NCBI GenBank assembly: GCA_002163025.1
Contig: MABF01000163.1
Coordinates: 1 to 34,618, forward strand
DNA length: 34,618 nt
From: 'Osedax' symbiont bacterium Rs2_46_30_T18
GTDB lineage: Bacteria; Pseudomonadota; Gammaproteobacteria; Pseudomonadales; Balneatricaceae
Reading direction: 5' to 3'
Numbering within the stretch: the first letter of the stretch is position 1; every line of letters starts with the position of its first letter. Both the position numbers and the translations under genes were made by a program. Positions 1 through 8,762 of the stretch are shown piece after piece. The notes under the pieces were generated by a model that worked only from the letters and a program-made list of their open reading frames with translations, was not told the origin of the DNA and made no database searches.

Positions 1-210
1 CTTTTTGTTAATGGTTTTCGCCGGGCAACCAGCCCGCCTGTAACCATTGCCTCAATCACAAATAATCCTGTACGCCAGGGGCGTCTTGGACTTGTTCGCT
101 GCTTCCCAAGGCCCTTAGGCCCTTAGGCATACAGCTTCCTATTGAATGAAGTAGTTCAGGGCTTCTGGGAAAAACATAAACTATCCAAGTGTAATTTAAT
201 CGTATAGTCC

Positions 211-3060
211 TTAGTGTAAAGGACCAGCAGAACTACCCGTTAATAAATGTTCAAATTCGGCTTCAGGAAGTGGCTTTGATAGAAAATAACCTTGCCCGTA
301 ATCGCAGCCCATTTGCTGGAGCAATACCAGTTGTTCTTCAGTTTCTATTCCTTCAGCGATAACTTTTATGCCAAGTTTATGAGCCATTACTACAATCGCT
401 TCACATAATGCAATATCCTCTGATTCTGAATTTAAATTCCAAACAAATGCTTTATCTATTTTTAAGTAATCTATGTCGAATCTATTTAAGTAAGCCAAAG
501 AAGAATAACCTGTACCGAAGTCGTCTAAGGCAACCTTAATATTCTGTGTGCAAAAATCGAGCAACTTTTCTGAAACTTCTTGACTTGGCCCCATTAACAA
601 TCCTTCCGTAATCTCTATTATCAAAGAGTCACTAGGCAATCCTAATTCTGTTAACTCGTCACTCCAAGCACCCACTCCTCCACTTTCGCCAAATTGTGCG
701 GGAGAGACATTAATACTGACTTGTAAATTTTTATTAAACTGAGAACGCCAATATTTTAGCTTCTTCATTGAGGTCTGGAACACCCAGTTGCCTATTTGAT
801 TAATCTGTCCTGTCTCTTCTGCTAGAGGTATGAATTCATCGGGGCTTATGAAACCTTTGTCCGGATTATTCCAGCGAATTAATGCTTCTGCTTTGACCAT
901 AGTTACGTCTTTTAAACAGAAAATTGGTTGATAATGTAACTGAAATTCATCTTGTTCTAAGGCACTTCTTAGAGCCTTGATTAAATTTAGTCTTGCTATA
1001 GCCTTTTCATACATCTTGGGAGTGAAATACTCGAATCTATTACGTCCAGAATCTTTAGCTGCATACATGGCCTGATCGGCATTTTTGATCAAAGAACTCA
1101 CATCTGCTCCGTCATCAGGGTAGACGGTGATGCCTATACTTGTAGAAATATACGCCAATTCATCATCTATTTGAAAAGGGATTGATAGTTGCTCGAGTGC
1201 TTTATTAGCGATTTCTTCAACAACACTTAAGCTGGATATATTCTCTAAAATAATAGTGAATTCATCTCCTCCTAAGCGGGCGACGGTAGCAGTATCAATA
1301 CCAGAAATACAAGATAGTAGCCTTTTAGATGTCTCTTGTATTATTTTGTCACCAACATGGTGACCTAATGTGTCATTTACTTCTTTAAATTGATCTAAAT
1401 CGAGAAATAATAGAAAAAGATTACACTGTTTCTGTTCAGCGATATTGAGTGCAGATCTCAATTTGTTGAAAAAATTATAGCGGTTCGGCAAACCTGTTAA
1501 GGAGTCTAGATTTGCCTGTTTCCAAATAACTTCATCAGCTTTTTTTCTAGCAGTAATATCCCTAAAACTCCACAACCTACCGAAGTATTGGCCGGAGTCA
1601 GATGTCATCGGGGCGGTGTATCTCTCCATTATTCTGCCGTCTAAAAGATCAATCTCTTCTGTACAGATAAGGGTTGGTTGCAGGCGAATTTCTTCAATAC
1701 GCTGTAAAAAATAGTCCGGAGCAACTAGCTTTTTAACTATTATTTTTAATAGATCTCTGTTGTCACCATTTTCTATGACCGCTTTATCTATTTGCCATAA
1801 ATCAATATAGCGTTGATTAGCCGATATAATGTGATAATTATCCCCAATCGCCAACATCCCTTCAATCGAAGCCTCTTGCTGAGTGGAGAGTAAAATATTT
1901 TTAAACTCTATTTCCTCTTTGGCAATTAGCCTCTCTTTAGATCTATTTCGATAATGTAAAGTACTTATTAATAACATAATAAATAATAGAGCAATGAATG
2001 CCGTATACCACCAAAACATGTTTATTGGTGGCTTACTGTCATATATAAAACCCTCAAAGTGATAGTTCTCTTCTAACATATCTAAATCAGCATATGTGTC
2101 TGCTATATGACGCCAGCGACCTGGATTCATATAGCCTATGTCTACCAATTTAGGTTGAACTAATGACACCATTTGATTGTATTCGTAATATAGGTGTTCT
2201 GAAGTGTTTCGAGTGGAGTATTTTTTTAAAATTAAATCAATTATTTTATCAGGGTTTTTAAAAGCATAGTTCCAACCAAGCATGCTTGCTTTTCTAAACG
2301 CTTCCACTCTCTCTGGGTTTTTATTTATTTCCTTTTCACTTGTAAATAAGTTATCGCCATAGAAATCAATGCCTGCTGATCGAGGACTGAATGAATGATA
2401 ATTAAAGCCCTGCCTGTCTAGATAACCCGTTTCATTAGTCGTATATGCTGAAAAACCATCGACTTTGCCTTCCATTAAATCACGAGGGTTAAAACTGTGC
2501 GGTATTATGGAAAGTGACTCTAAAGATATAGACTCTTGATTTAAATAGGCTATCAACTCATCCGCTTGATCAGCGATCATTACTTTTTTACCAACAATGT
2601 CGTGAATGCTTTGGATATTGGTGATTTTTGGCATTAATAATGTGTAAGGAGAATGCTGGAAAATTACACCTAAAACCACAACAGGGCTGTTTTTGCTATG
2701 CTCAAGAATTAAACTGCTACTACCTATACCGAAATGGGCACCACCGGATAGAACCTCTCGTAATGGCTCATCACCTTTTTGGCCTTCAACAATTTCTACA
2801 TCTAAGCCAGCAGCAGTATAATAGCCCTGCTCTAGAGCAGCGTAATAACCTGCAAATTGAAACTGATGCAGATACTTAAGTTGTAACTTAACTTTTTCTA
2901 AAGCGAACCCTTGTGTCGGAAAAACACATATACAGAGAATAAGAGCACTTACTGTTTTGAATATTGAGCATTTAATACGATTGTATAAAAAAGATATAAA
3001 AATTGGCCAATAGGTATGAGGTGGTTGCTTAGAATACAACTTATTTCTCCTAAGGATCAT
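211..3060 (-). CDS. NMT1-like periplasmic sensor with PAS, GGDEF and EAL domains (c-di-GMP turnover)
   Basis: Predicted inner-membrane sensor that makes and/or degrades cyclic di-GMP in response to a periplasmic ligand. A hydrophobic leader (about residues 35-53) precedes an NMT1/THI5-like solute-binding domain (about 55-330, LQLKYLHQFQFAGYYAA). One membrane segment follows at about 347-367, then a PAS-like domain (about 390-505), a GGDEF domain (about 515-680, intact GGDEF at 597-601) and an EAL domain (about 695-940, EAL at 725-727, DDFGTGYSSL at 846-855). Both catalytic signatures look intact. I see no RxxD inhibitory site just upstream of GGDEF. NMT1 domains classically bind pyrimidine precursors of thiamine, but the ligand here is unknown. 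The start is uncertain: the ATG lacks a good ribosome site, whereas TTG codon 8 (3039) has AGGAG seven bases upstream. Apparently monocistronic. Confidence 0.88.
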   Translation of the reverse strand: MILRRNKLYSKQPPHTYWPIFISFLYNRIKCSIFKTVSALILCICVFPTQGFALEKVKLQLKYLHQFQFAGYYAALEQGYYTAAGLDVEIVEGQKGDEPLREVLSGGAHFGIGSSSLILEHSKNSPVVVLGVIFQHSPYTLLMPKITNIQSIHDIVGKKVMIADQADELIAYLNQESISLESLSIIPHSFNPRDLMEGKVDGFSAYTTNETGYLDRQGFNYHSFSPRSAGIDFYGDNLFTSEKEINKNPERVEAFRKASMLGWNYAFKNPDKIIDLILKKYSTRNTSEHLYYEYNQMVSLVQPKLVDIGYMNPGRWRHIADTYADLDMLEENYHFEGFIYDSKPPINMFWWYTAFIALLFIMLLISTLHYRNRSKERLIAKEEIEFKNILLSTQQEASIEGMLAIGDNYHIISANQRYIDLWQIDKAVIENGDNRDLLKIIVKKLVAPDYFLQRIEEIRLQPTLICTEEIDLLDGRIMERYTAPMTSDSGQYFGRLWSFRDITARKKADEVIWKQANLDSLTGLPNRYNFFNKLRSALNIAEQKQCNLFLLFLDLDQFKEVNDTLGHHVGDKIIQETSKRLLSCISGIDTATVARLGGDEFTIILENISSLSVVEEIANKALEQLSIPFQIDDELAYISTSIGITVYPDDGADVSSLIKNADQAMYAAKDSGRNRFEYFTPKMYEKAIARLNLIKALRSALEQDEFQLHYQPIFCLKDVTMVKAEALIRWNNPDKGFISPDEFIPLAEETGQINQIGNWVFQTSMKKLKYWRSQFNKNLQVSINVSPAQFGESGGVGAWSDELTELGLPSDSLIIEITEGLLMGPSQEVSEKLLDFCTQNIKVALDDFGTGYSSLAYLNRFDIDYLKIDKAFVWNLNSESEDIALCEAIVVMAHKLGIKVIAEGIETEEQLVLLQQMGCDYGQGYFLSKPLPEAEFEHLLTGSSAGPLH

Positions 3061-3549
3061 CTTTGACTAGGTAGAGTGATAGGAAGCTACTAAATCATAC
3101 TGTTTAAAGGTTAGTCGACAACAATCTGCACAGCAAGAAACTCTGAAAGCAATTGCACTGTCTAATTAACTTTGAACTGATCCTAGCACACTATGCCATC
3201 ACAGGTCGCAGAGACAAACACGTTATACTCTGCACCTGTTGCTAAGATCAATGCACAGTAGTGTGTATGAGAAAACAGAACAACAAAGGGGAGTGAGTTA
3301 TAGCATCAATGCTAAGCCGTTATCACAGTAGGCACTGCAAAGAGCCAGTAAACTAAAAAACATCAGTCAATGCCAATTTACGCTCAAACTGCTCGGTCTA
3401 AACAGTGGCGAATGTCCCCTTTTGGCCGGTGCTGTCAATTACAACTCAGCATCAACCTAGCCCGTAACATCCTATTAGCTACCTTGCAATGCCAGGCACT
3501 TTGATAGCCAGATATATTCTTAAAAATCAAGAAGTTACCAATACGTCAA
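3061..3549. other. Intergenic stretch, no gene recognised
   Basis: These 489 bases lie between two minus-strand genes. I see no open frame of useful length, RNA gene, clear terminator or repeat. It presumably holds the promoter of the GGDEF/EAL gene at its left end. Confidence 0.5.
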
Positions 3550-3960
3550 TTAACCCTGATCAGCATATACCTGAAGCCTTTGATTTAGTGTACCTGTATG
3601 CAATTCGAAGAGGTGATTATCAAAGTCATAAAAATAAAGTGACTCAGATTCACCTTCTACCCTAGGGCGCGGCGGTTTGATGTCAACACCAAGAGCGCGT
3701 AATCTCAGTTCAAACTGCCTTAAATCACTTGAAGACACTTTAAAAGCAACATGCTGATATGTACGATCAACAGGCGAGTTCCCTACAATTGCAGCCAGCC
3801 AGGTATCACCCAACACAAAAAACTTTTCCCGGGGAGCCTGGATGTCAATATCCTTGTTGTCGAAAATTTCTTTAGCCCCAAGGCCTTCACATAAGAACTG
3901 CGTCATACGGTCTATATCGTTAACGACGAAGGTGATATGACTGACTGAATCAACTTTCAT
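3550..3960 (-). CDS. fosX: FosX-type fosfomycin hydrolase (vicinal oxygen chelate superfamily)
   Basis: Predicted cytoplasmic Mn(II)-dependent enzyme that opens the epoxide of fosfomycin with water. The 136-residue length and the run PRPRVEGESESLYFYDFDNHLFELH closely match FosX proteins as I remember them. Expected metal ligands are present at His8 (SHITF), His70 (RTYQHVAF) and Glu119 (HLFELH). Glu45 (REKFF) falls where FosX has the glutamate that activates water, which favours FosX over the thiol-dependent FosA and FosB enzymes. No neighbour suggests a cassette or mobile origin, so it may be an intrinsic chromosomal gene. The physiological substrate could differ, since VOC relatives act on varied compounds. 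Confidence 0.82.
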   Translation of the reverse strand: MKVDSVSHITFVVNDIDRMTQFLCEGLGAKEIFDNKDIDIQAPREKFFVLGDTWLAAIVGNSPVDRTYQHVAFKVSSSDLRQFELRLRALGVDIKPPRPRVEGESESLYFYDFDNHLFELHTGTLNQRLQVYADQG

Positions 3961-4328
3961 ATTTACTCGCTACACTGTGGTATGGGAAATTAATTTTCTC
4001 TAACAGAAGATAAACTGTGGATTTCAGATATAGATATTATTCCACAAGGTAATGTTACCTAACTGTTTACGGCCGTTACAAATACTTTTAAAAAATCAAT
4101 TTGCTGACAAAAGCGGGACTTAAAGTTTAGATTCCGATTAGTAGAACGACCTATGGCTGCTTTTAACCGAGAATAGCCCAGTGCACAACAGTGCAAAATA
4201 ATTTGAATACAAGAACAGACTGGGCTGTGGATCTGGCCCAGCCCATACTCGCTATTGAAAACATCGCTAAAACACCTTTTAATTCTATTAGAGGGTGTTT
4301 TACTGCTAACTTTCGACCCGCTAATTTA
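3961..4328. other. Intergenic stretch with hairpins
   Basis: This 368-base gap separates fosX from the first chemoreceptor gene. It contains a 7-bp inverted repeat (TGGGCTG...CAGCCCA, 4221-4245) and the terminator-like hairpin listed separately. The 62-aa frame on the plus strand has no recognisable features and is not called. Confidence 0.5.
4269..4301 (-). terminator. Possible terminator of the first chemoreceptor gene
   Basis: Perfect 8-bp inverted repeat AAAACACC...GGTGTTTT with a 17-base loop, 28 bases beyond the stop codon of the minus-strand chemoreceptor gene. The T-run is part of the stem on both strands, so it could work in either direction. The stem is AT-rich and modest in strength. 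Confidence 0.5.
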
Positions 4329-5867
4329 TCAACTCTTATATTTAACCACCGACTGGCTCATAGCGGTGGCGAAATCTAAAAGTTTAGTACTTGAGTCAAC
4401 GTTTCTACCTGCATTACTGGCGGTGACTTCCGATATATCGCGGATACTGCCGACGTTGTCTTTAACTTCGATGGTCATTTGCGTCTGTTGGTCAACAGCA
4501 GTGGCTATCTGCGTGCTCATATCGGCAATGGCAGTGATATCTTCAGATATCTGTTGTAGCACTTTACCCGCTTTATTTACCTGCTCAGTACTGTCTTGGC
4601 CCTGCAAATGGCACTCTTCTATCAACGTCACTATTTCCGAGGTTCTCTGCTGTAGGATATTAATGATGCCACTTATCTCCTCAGTAGACTCTTGGGTGCG
4701 CATCGCCAAGTTTCTTACCTCATCGGCAACCACAGCGAAACCGCGTCCGTGTTCACCGGCACGGGCCGCTTCTATTGATGCATTTAGCGCCAGCAGATTA
4801 GTTTGATCGGCAATTCCTTTAATGACATCTAATACTTTGTCTATGGCCTTGCTCTCTTCGACTAACACTGTCGCTGAGCGACTGGACTCGGTCAATTTCT
4901 CTGCTAAAATGGCAATTTTTTGCGTTGTTTCATCGACACTTATCTGTCCCTGCATAGCATTTGAAGTCGCTTGCTGTGCGAGTTGCGAAGCAGATTCTGT
5001 ATTGCTTGAGATCTCACCGATCGTCTCCTCCATCTGCGCGGTAGCCGCGGCAACCTGATCGGCAGTGTGCAGTTGTTCTTGCATGCCCTCCTGGTTGTTG
5101 GATGCCTGAGTTGTCATACTTTGCGCAGAGACAGTTAAATTCGACGTTATCGAATTTACCTCATTAATTATTTTCTGAAAGCTGTCTAGCAGAGAATTGA
5201 AGTATTCGCTCACTTGAGCCATTTCATCATTTCCCCGATAGCTTATCCGCTGGGTTAAGTCATGGCTCTGTGAGATGCTGATCACTCTGTCACTAAGCAA
5301 TGTGATAGGTTTGATAATACTCAAATTAAGGACAACGCAGGCAACCAACACAATCAGTGCAACTACAGCTGTTATGCTCAGACTAAAGTTCTGGATTTCA
5401 CTGCTCTGCGATGCAAGGAGCTCAATAACTTCTGTTGCTGTTACTGCCATAGCCTGCTGCATATTAGCCGCTGCCACTGATAAATCCTTTTGTAATCCAG
5501 GCTTTTGCTGAGTTTCATAGAGCTGCGCATAAATTTTCGACGAGTTGACAACGGCCAAACTTAATACATTTACACTACGCTGCTCAAAGTCTTGCTCGAC
5601 ATACAACGATCTTAATTGTTCCACTTGCGAATTAACATCGACAAGGGTTTCGCTGACAGCTTCCGCGTTATTAGCCTGCATACCAGCAACTAAGTTGCGT
5701 TGCAGATTACTCAGCTTTTCTATGCTGCTGCCAAGCTGGGTAACAATTTGCTGTTTACTTTGTTGCTGTTGTAGTTGTGTCGATTGATTCAGGATCACAA
5801 AAAAAAGAGCAGCAAATCCTAGTGCTACTATTGCAGTGCTTGCTATTAACTTATGTTTAATGAACAT
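4329..5867 (-). CDS. Methyl-accepting chemotaxis protein
   Basis: Inner-membrane chemoreceptor that passes ligand information to CheA/CheW. Membrane segment 1 is at about 9-27, a mainly helical periplasmic domain at about 29-161 (Gln-rich start, four-helix-bundle style), membrane segment 2 at about 162-184, a HAMP linker at about 185-240 and a long cytoplasmic signalling domain at about 245-505. The conserved hairpin tip is present ([28 protein letters not shown]). The protein ends in VVKYKS, without a NWETF-type tether for CheR/CheB. The ligand cannot be read from the sequence. AAGGG seven bases before the ATG supports this start. It is transcribed alone, with a candidate promoter just upstream and a hairpin downstream. 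Confidence 0.93.
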   Translation of the reverse strand: MFIKHKLIASTAIVALGFAALFFVILNQSTQLQQQQSKQQIVTQLGSSIEKLSNLQRNLVAGMQANNAEAVSETLVDVNSQVEQLRSLYVEQDFEQRSVNVLSLAVVNSSKIYAQLYETQQKPGLQKDLSVAAANMQQAMAVTATEVIELLASQSSEIQNFSLSITAVVALIVLVACVVLNLSIIKPITLLSDRVISISQSHDLTQRISYRGNDEMAQVSEYFNSLLDSFQKIINEVNSITSNLTVSAQSMTTQASNNQEGMQEQLHTADQVAAATAQMEETIGEISSNTESASQLAQQATSNAMQGQISVDETTQKIAILAEKLTESSRSATVLVEESKAIDKVLDVIKGIADQTNLLALNASIEAARAGEHGRGFAVVADEVRNLAMRTQESTEEISGIINILQQRTSEIVTLIEECHLQGQDSTEQVNKAGKVLQQISEDITAIADMSTQIATAVDQQTQMTIEVKDNVGSIRDISEVTASNAGRNVDSSTKLLDFATAMSQSVVKYKS

Positions 5868-5931
5868 CTCATTTCCCTTATTAGTTTAACGCTCTGCCAG
5901 TACAAGACCTGCAGCTTCCTGAGGATGGCAT

Positions 5932-5959
5932 ATTATAGGGGTAACGCTGTCGATGTGCA
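5932..5959 (-). promoter_or_regulatory. Candidate sigma-70 promoter of the chemoreceptor gene
   Basis: On the minus strand, TGCACA, a 16-base spacer and a consensus TATAAT end about 64 bases before the chemoreceptor start codon. The -10 box is perfect and the -35 box matches 4 of 6 positions. I did not see a flagellar sigma-28 motif here. Confidence 0.5.
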
Positions 5960-6060
5960 TGATTTAAATATATTTATTTTTGATCTTTATCCGGTTGCCA
6001 GTACACTTTTACGCTACGTCCTCTCATTTAAGATAACTCTAGCCATGCAGACATGAGATA

Positions 6061-6092
6061 CCAGATAAGCCCTTATGGACGGGCCTCTCTGG
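6061..6092 (-). terminator. Hairpin just downstream of lysO
   Basis: Two-tier inverted repeat CCAGA-taa-GCCC-(8)-GGGC-ctc-TCTGG, beginning nine bases after the lysO stop codon. It has no T-run on the minus strand, so it may be a weak terminator or an mRNA 3'-end stabilising structure. Confidence 0.4.
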
Positions 6093-6100
6093 CAATTTTA

Positions 6101-7024
6101 TTAACTGAAAGACAAAAATAACGGGATCAATACTGGCACTAACAGACTCAACACAAAACCACTGGCGATAGCGGTGGGGATAATCCCGGCGCCGTGGAAT
6201 TTACCTAACATAGGCAAGGTAAAATCCATCGCGGTGGCACCTGACACTCCAACCGTACAATGACTTCCCAGACGGCTCAGTAGCGGAATCATCATCAAGG
6301 CAACAACCTCTCTGGCAATATCCAGCAAAAACGCGGTGGTTCCCAACACCGGGCTACCTAGGTCAGTGATCAGTATTCCCGACAAGCTATACCAACCGAA
6401 CCCTGAAGCCACTGCCAGCGCTGAAAAGATTGGCATATTTAACAGCCATCCGGCAAACGCAGCGGCAGCGAGAGTGCTAACTAATACCACCGCACTGATA
6501 ATTAATCCCTGGGTATTCAGGAACAGAGAGCGCAAGCGATAATTTGCCTGGTGTAACTGCCGCCCGATCATAAACAGTAATAAATACAACAGCCAGGCAA
6601 CTGATTCTTCAGCAGCACTAAAATATCCTTCAGAAAAGTAACCTGCCAGGCCTCCCCCCACTACCCAGACAACCGTTAGAATGGAGTCAGAGAACACTGA
6701 CCAACTCATTGGCAGTTTGGCCTTACCTACCGCGACTTGTTGCTTTTTCTCACTAAGGCCGAGGTAACGACTACTGAGCGTTAAAGCGCCAATGTTCGCC
6801 AGCATGATCAAACTGAACAGAACAATTGCCATCACTCCAGAAGTGTAGAGTTTGTCTGCAAGCTGCTCTAAAGCACCAATGCCGTAGCCGATTAGCCCCA
6901 ACATGATATATGTCAGCCACTTCAAACAACTGTCAATGATACGTGGGGTTAATAGCTTTAAGTCCCAGTAAAAACCTAACAACAAAGCCACGATTAAGGG
7001 TACTAAGGTATACAAAATGGTCAT
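6101..7024 (-). CDS. lysO: LysO-family lysine exporter (YbjE type)
   Basis: Multi-spanning inner-membrane protein predicted to export L-lysine, as E. coli LysO/YbjE does. Its 307 residues are almost entirely hydrophobic helices (about eight). The second half carries family-like motifs: ASGFGWYSLSG, LGTTAFLLDIAREVVAL and the Gly/Ala-rich GVSGATAMDFTLP, which I associate with the lysine exporter family (formerly DUF340). The gene starts 41 bases after cysS on the same strand, so the two are probably co-transcribed. GAGATAAG lies just upstream of the ATG. In E. coli lysO is linked to the lysine and arginine response; I see no lysine riboswitch here. Lysine as substrate is inferred from family membership. 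Confidence 0.82.
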   Translation of the reverse strand: MTILYTLVPLIVALLLGFYWDLKLLTPRIIDSCLKWLTYIMLGLIGYGIGALEQLADKLYTSGVMAIVLFSLIMLANIGALTLSSRYLGLSEKKQQVAVGKAKLPMSWSVFSDSILTVVWVVGGGLAGYFSEGYFSAAEESVAWLLYLLLFMIGRQLHQANYRLRSLFLNTQGLIISAVVLVSTLAAAAFAGWLLNMPIFSALAVASGFGWYSLSGILITDLGSPVLGTTAFLLDIAREVVALMMIPLLSRLGSHCTVGVSGATAMDFTLPMLGKFHGAGIIPTAIASGFVLSLLVPVLIPLFLSFS

Positions 7025-7065
7025 TTCTTATCTCTATCTATTTGATTTCGCATGTGACTACTGCT

Positions 7066-8457
7066 TCAGATTTTAGCTAAAATGCAACCTTGCGGACTGT
7101 CTTTAACTGCAAACCCCAACTTAAGAATTTGCTCGCGCAACTCATCACTTTGCTGCCAATGCTTTGCAGCCCTGGCTTGCTGGCGCTGTTCTGCCAAATC
7201 CAGTACCGCTTGAGGCACAGTTTCAACCACTGGCTGACGCTCAAGTGAAAGCGCCAATACTTGATCAAAATACAAAATGGTGGCCTTTTTATCAGCATCC
7301 GACAACGCGCTTTTAGTCACGGCCCAAAGTACCGCCAGGGCCTGAGGCGTTTTAAGATCGCTGTTGATGCACTGCATGAACTGCCGCACAAACTCCACAC
7401 TGAGCTCACCGCCATCAGGCCACTGACTGAGCATTTTTGTTAAACGCTTCAGGGCCGTTGCCGCGCTATCCAGAGCTTTTATACTAAACTGTAAATGGCT
7501 TCGATAGTGGCTGGTTAACACTAAATAGCGAAACGCCAGTGGATCATAGCCCTGGTTAATCAGCTCACTTAACAGCAGCGACTTTCCAGATTTGGATAGC
7601 TTTTCTTTACCTAATTGTAAAAAATATCCGTGCATCCAGAAATTAGCTGGCTGATGATCGTGCCGGCCTTCGCACTGAGCAATTTCATTGGAGTGATGAA
7701 CCGGAATATGGTCCTCGCCACCGACATGAATATCAAATTTATTACCCAGATATTTCTCCGACATAGCAGAACATTCAATGTGCCAACCCGGAAACCCTTC
7801 ACCCCATGGACTACTCCACTGCATTTGCCGCTGGCCATCGGGGCTGAATTTCCACAGCGCAAAATCAGTAACCCGTTTCTTTTCCCCAATGTCTACCCTG
7901 GCCCCGGCTTGTAAGCCCTCAATATCAAGTTTTGCCAATTTACCGTAACTGGGTAGCTTCGCCGTATCAAAATATACGCCGTCACTGGTCTGATAGGTGT
8001 AACCGCGCTGCTGCAATATTTCAACGTATTCTATCTGCTCAGGGATATGCTCAGTTGCCCGACAGATAGTGGTTGGTCGCTTAATCCCTAAGTAATCTAA
8101 ATCATCAAAGAAAGCTTTTTCAAAAAACTTGGCGATATCCCATGCCGATTTACCTTGCTTGCGGGCGCCTTTCTCCATTTTGTCTTCACCGCTGTCAGCA
8201 TCTGAGGTCAAGTGACCGACATCGGTGATATTCATTACATGGTTCAACTGGAAGCCATTTAACTCTAGAACCCGGCGCAACACATCGACAAAAAGATAGC
8301 TGCGTAAATTCCCAAGGTGCGCGTAGTCGTAGACGGTTGGACCACAGGCATACAGTGAAACCGACTCTTTTGATATGGGTATAAATTTATGTATTTCCCG
8401 ACGGTAAGTGTCGTACAGTTCCACATCTGGATGCTTGGTATTCATTATAAATCTCAT
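7066..8457 (-). CDS. cysS: Cysteinyl-tRNA synthetase, divergent clade
   Basis: Class I aminoacyl-tRNA synthetase that charges tRNA-Cys in the cytoplasm. The 463-residue length is normal. The first signature reads YDYAHLGN (HIGH variant with Asn at the last position) and the second reads KLSKSG (KMSKS). Likely zinc ligands are visible as the Cys in ACGPTVYDYAH, the Cys in GWHIECSAM, and His and Glu in VHHSNEIAQ. The N-terminal half (CGPTVYDYAHLGNLRSYLF, NITDVGHLTSDADSGEDKMEKGA) differs from the usual gammaproteobacterial form with VCGITVYDLCHIGH and resembles a lineage I associate with spirochaetes, chlamydiae and other phyla. It may be a transferred replacement or a second copy. The start could be this ATG or the ATG at 8445. 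It probably forms an operon with lysO. Confidence 0.92.
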   Translation of the reverse strand: MRFIMNTKHPDVELYDTYRREIHKFIPISKESVSLYACGPTVYDYAHLGNLRSYLFVDVLRRVLELNGFQLNHVMNITDVGHLTSDADSGEDKMEKGARKQGKSAWDIAKFFEKAFFDDLDYLGIKRPTTICRATEHIPEQIEYVEILQQRGYTYQTSDGVYFDTAKLPSYGKLAKLDIEGLQAGARVDIGEKKRVTDFALWKFSPDGQRQMQWSSPWGEGFPGWHIECSAMSEKYLGNKFDIHVGGEDHIPVHHSNEIAQCEGRHDHQPANFWMHGYFLQLGKEKLSKSGKSLLLSELINQGYDPLAFRYLVLTSHYRSHLQFSIKALDSAATALKRLTKMLSQWPDGGELSVEFVRQFMQCINSDLKTPQALAVLWAVTKSALSDADKKATILYFDQVLALSLERQPVVETVPQAVLDLAEQRQQARAAKHWQQSDELREQILKLGFAVKDSPQGCILAKI

Positions 8458-8762
8458 TATTTCACAAAAGGTGTCAGTAAAAACCCAAGGTTCGTGTCGC
8501 TATCACTCAGTCATTCCAGGCACAAAAAAAGGGCCGGTAACGTTAATTAGCGGCCCCTGATTTCTTGGTAGTGATATTACACAGGAAGACTCGACCGCAT
8601 TGGCGTACAACAGCATTTAGCGCAGCTGTTGCAGGCGATCTGTTGTTTATAAACGCTATTGGCTAATAATTTATTCACTGTGTCTGTCATTCCATCGTTA
8701 ATTATTGGGCGATTTAAGCCTTGTCTACTGTTTGCAAAGTGCCGAATTTACTCTCTCTTTCT
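8458..8762. other. Intergenic region with terminator and cysS leader
   Basis: These 305 bases hold the intrinsic terminator of the upstream chemoreceptor (8524-8556) and about 65 bases of leader before cysS. I see no T-box-like structure or small gene. Confidence 0.6.
8524..8556 (-). terminator. Intrinsic terminator of the second chemoreceptor gene
   Basis: On the minus strand a GC-only 6-bp stem (GGGCCG...CGGCCC, 14-base loop) is followed directly by seven T residues. It lies about 200 bases after the chemoreceptor stop codon and before cysS. Confidence 0.8.

Noticed and set aside
207-224. GTCCTT-TACACT-AAGGAC hairpin over the GGDEF/EAL stop codon as a terminator
   Set aside because: Only six base pairs and no T-run follows on the minus strand.
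4221-4245. TGGGCTG...CAGCCCA hairpin as a terminator
   Set aside because: No T-run on either strand and a better hairpin lies closer to the chemoreceptor stop codon.
4255-4806. 183-aa plus-strand ORF and the other plus-strand ORFs within 4255-5787
   Set aside because: They are shadows of the chemoreceptor gene, Ser/Cys-rich with no ribosome site or family features.
8458-8530. cysS leader as a T-box or other riboswitch
   Set aside because: Too short, with no T-box sequence or stem structure seen, and T-boxes are not expected in this group.
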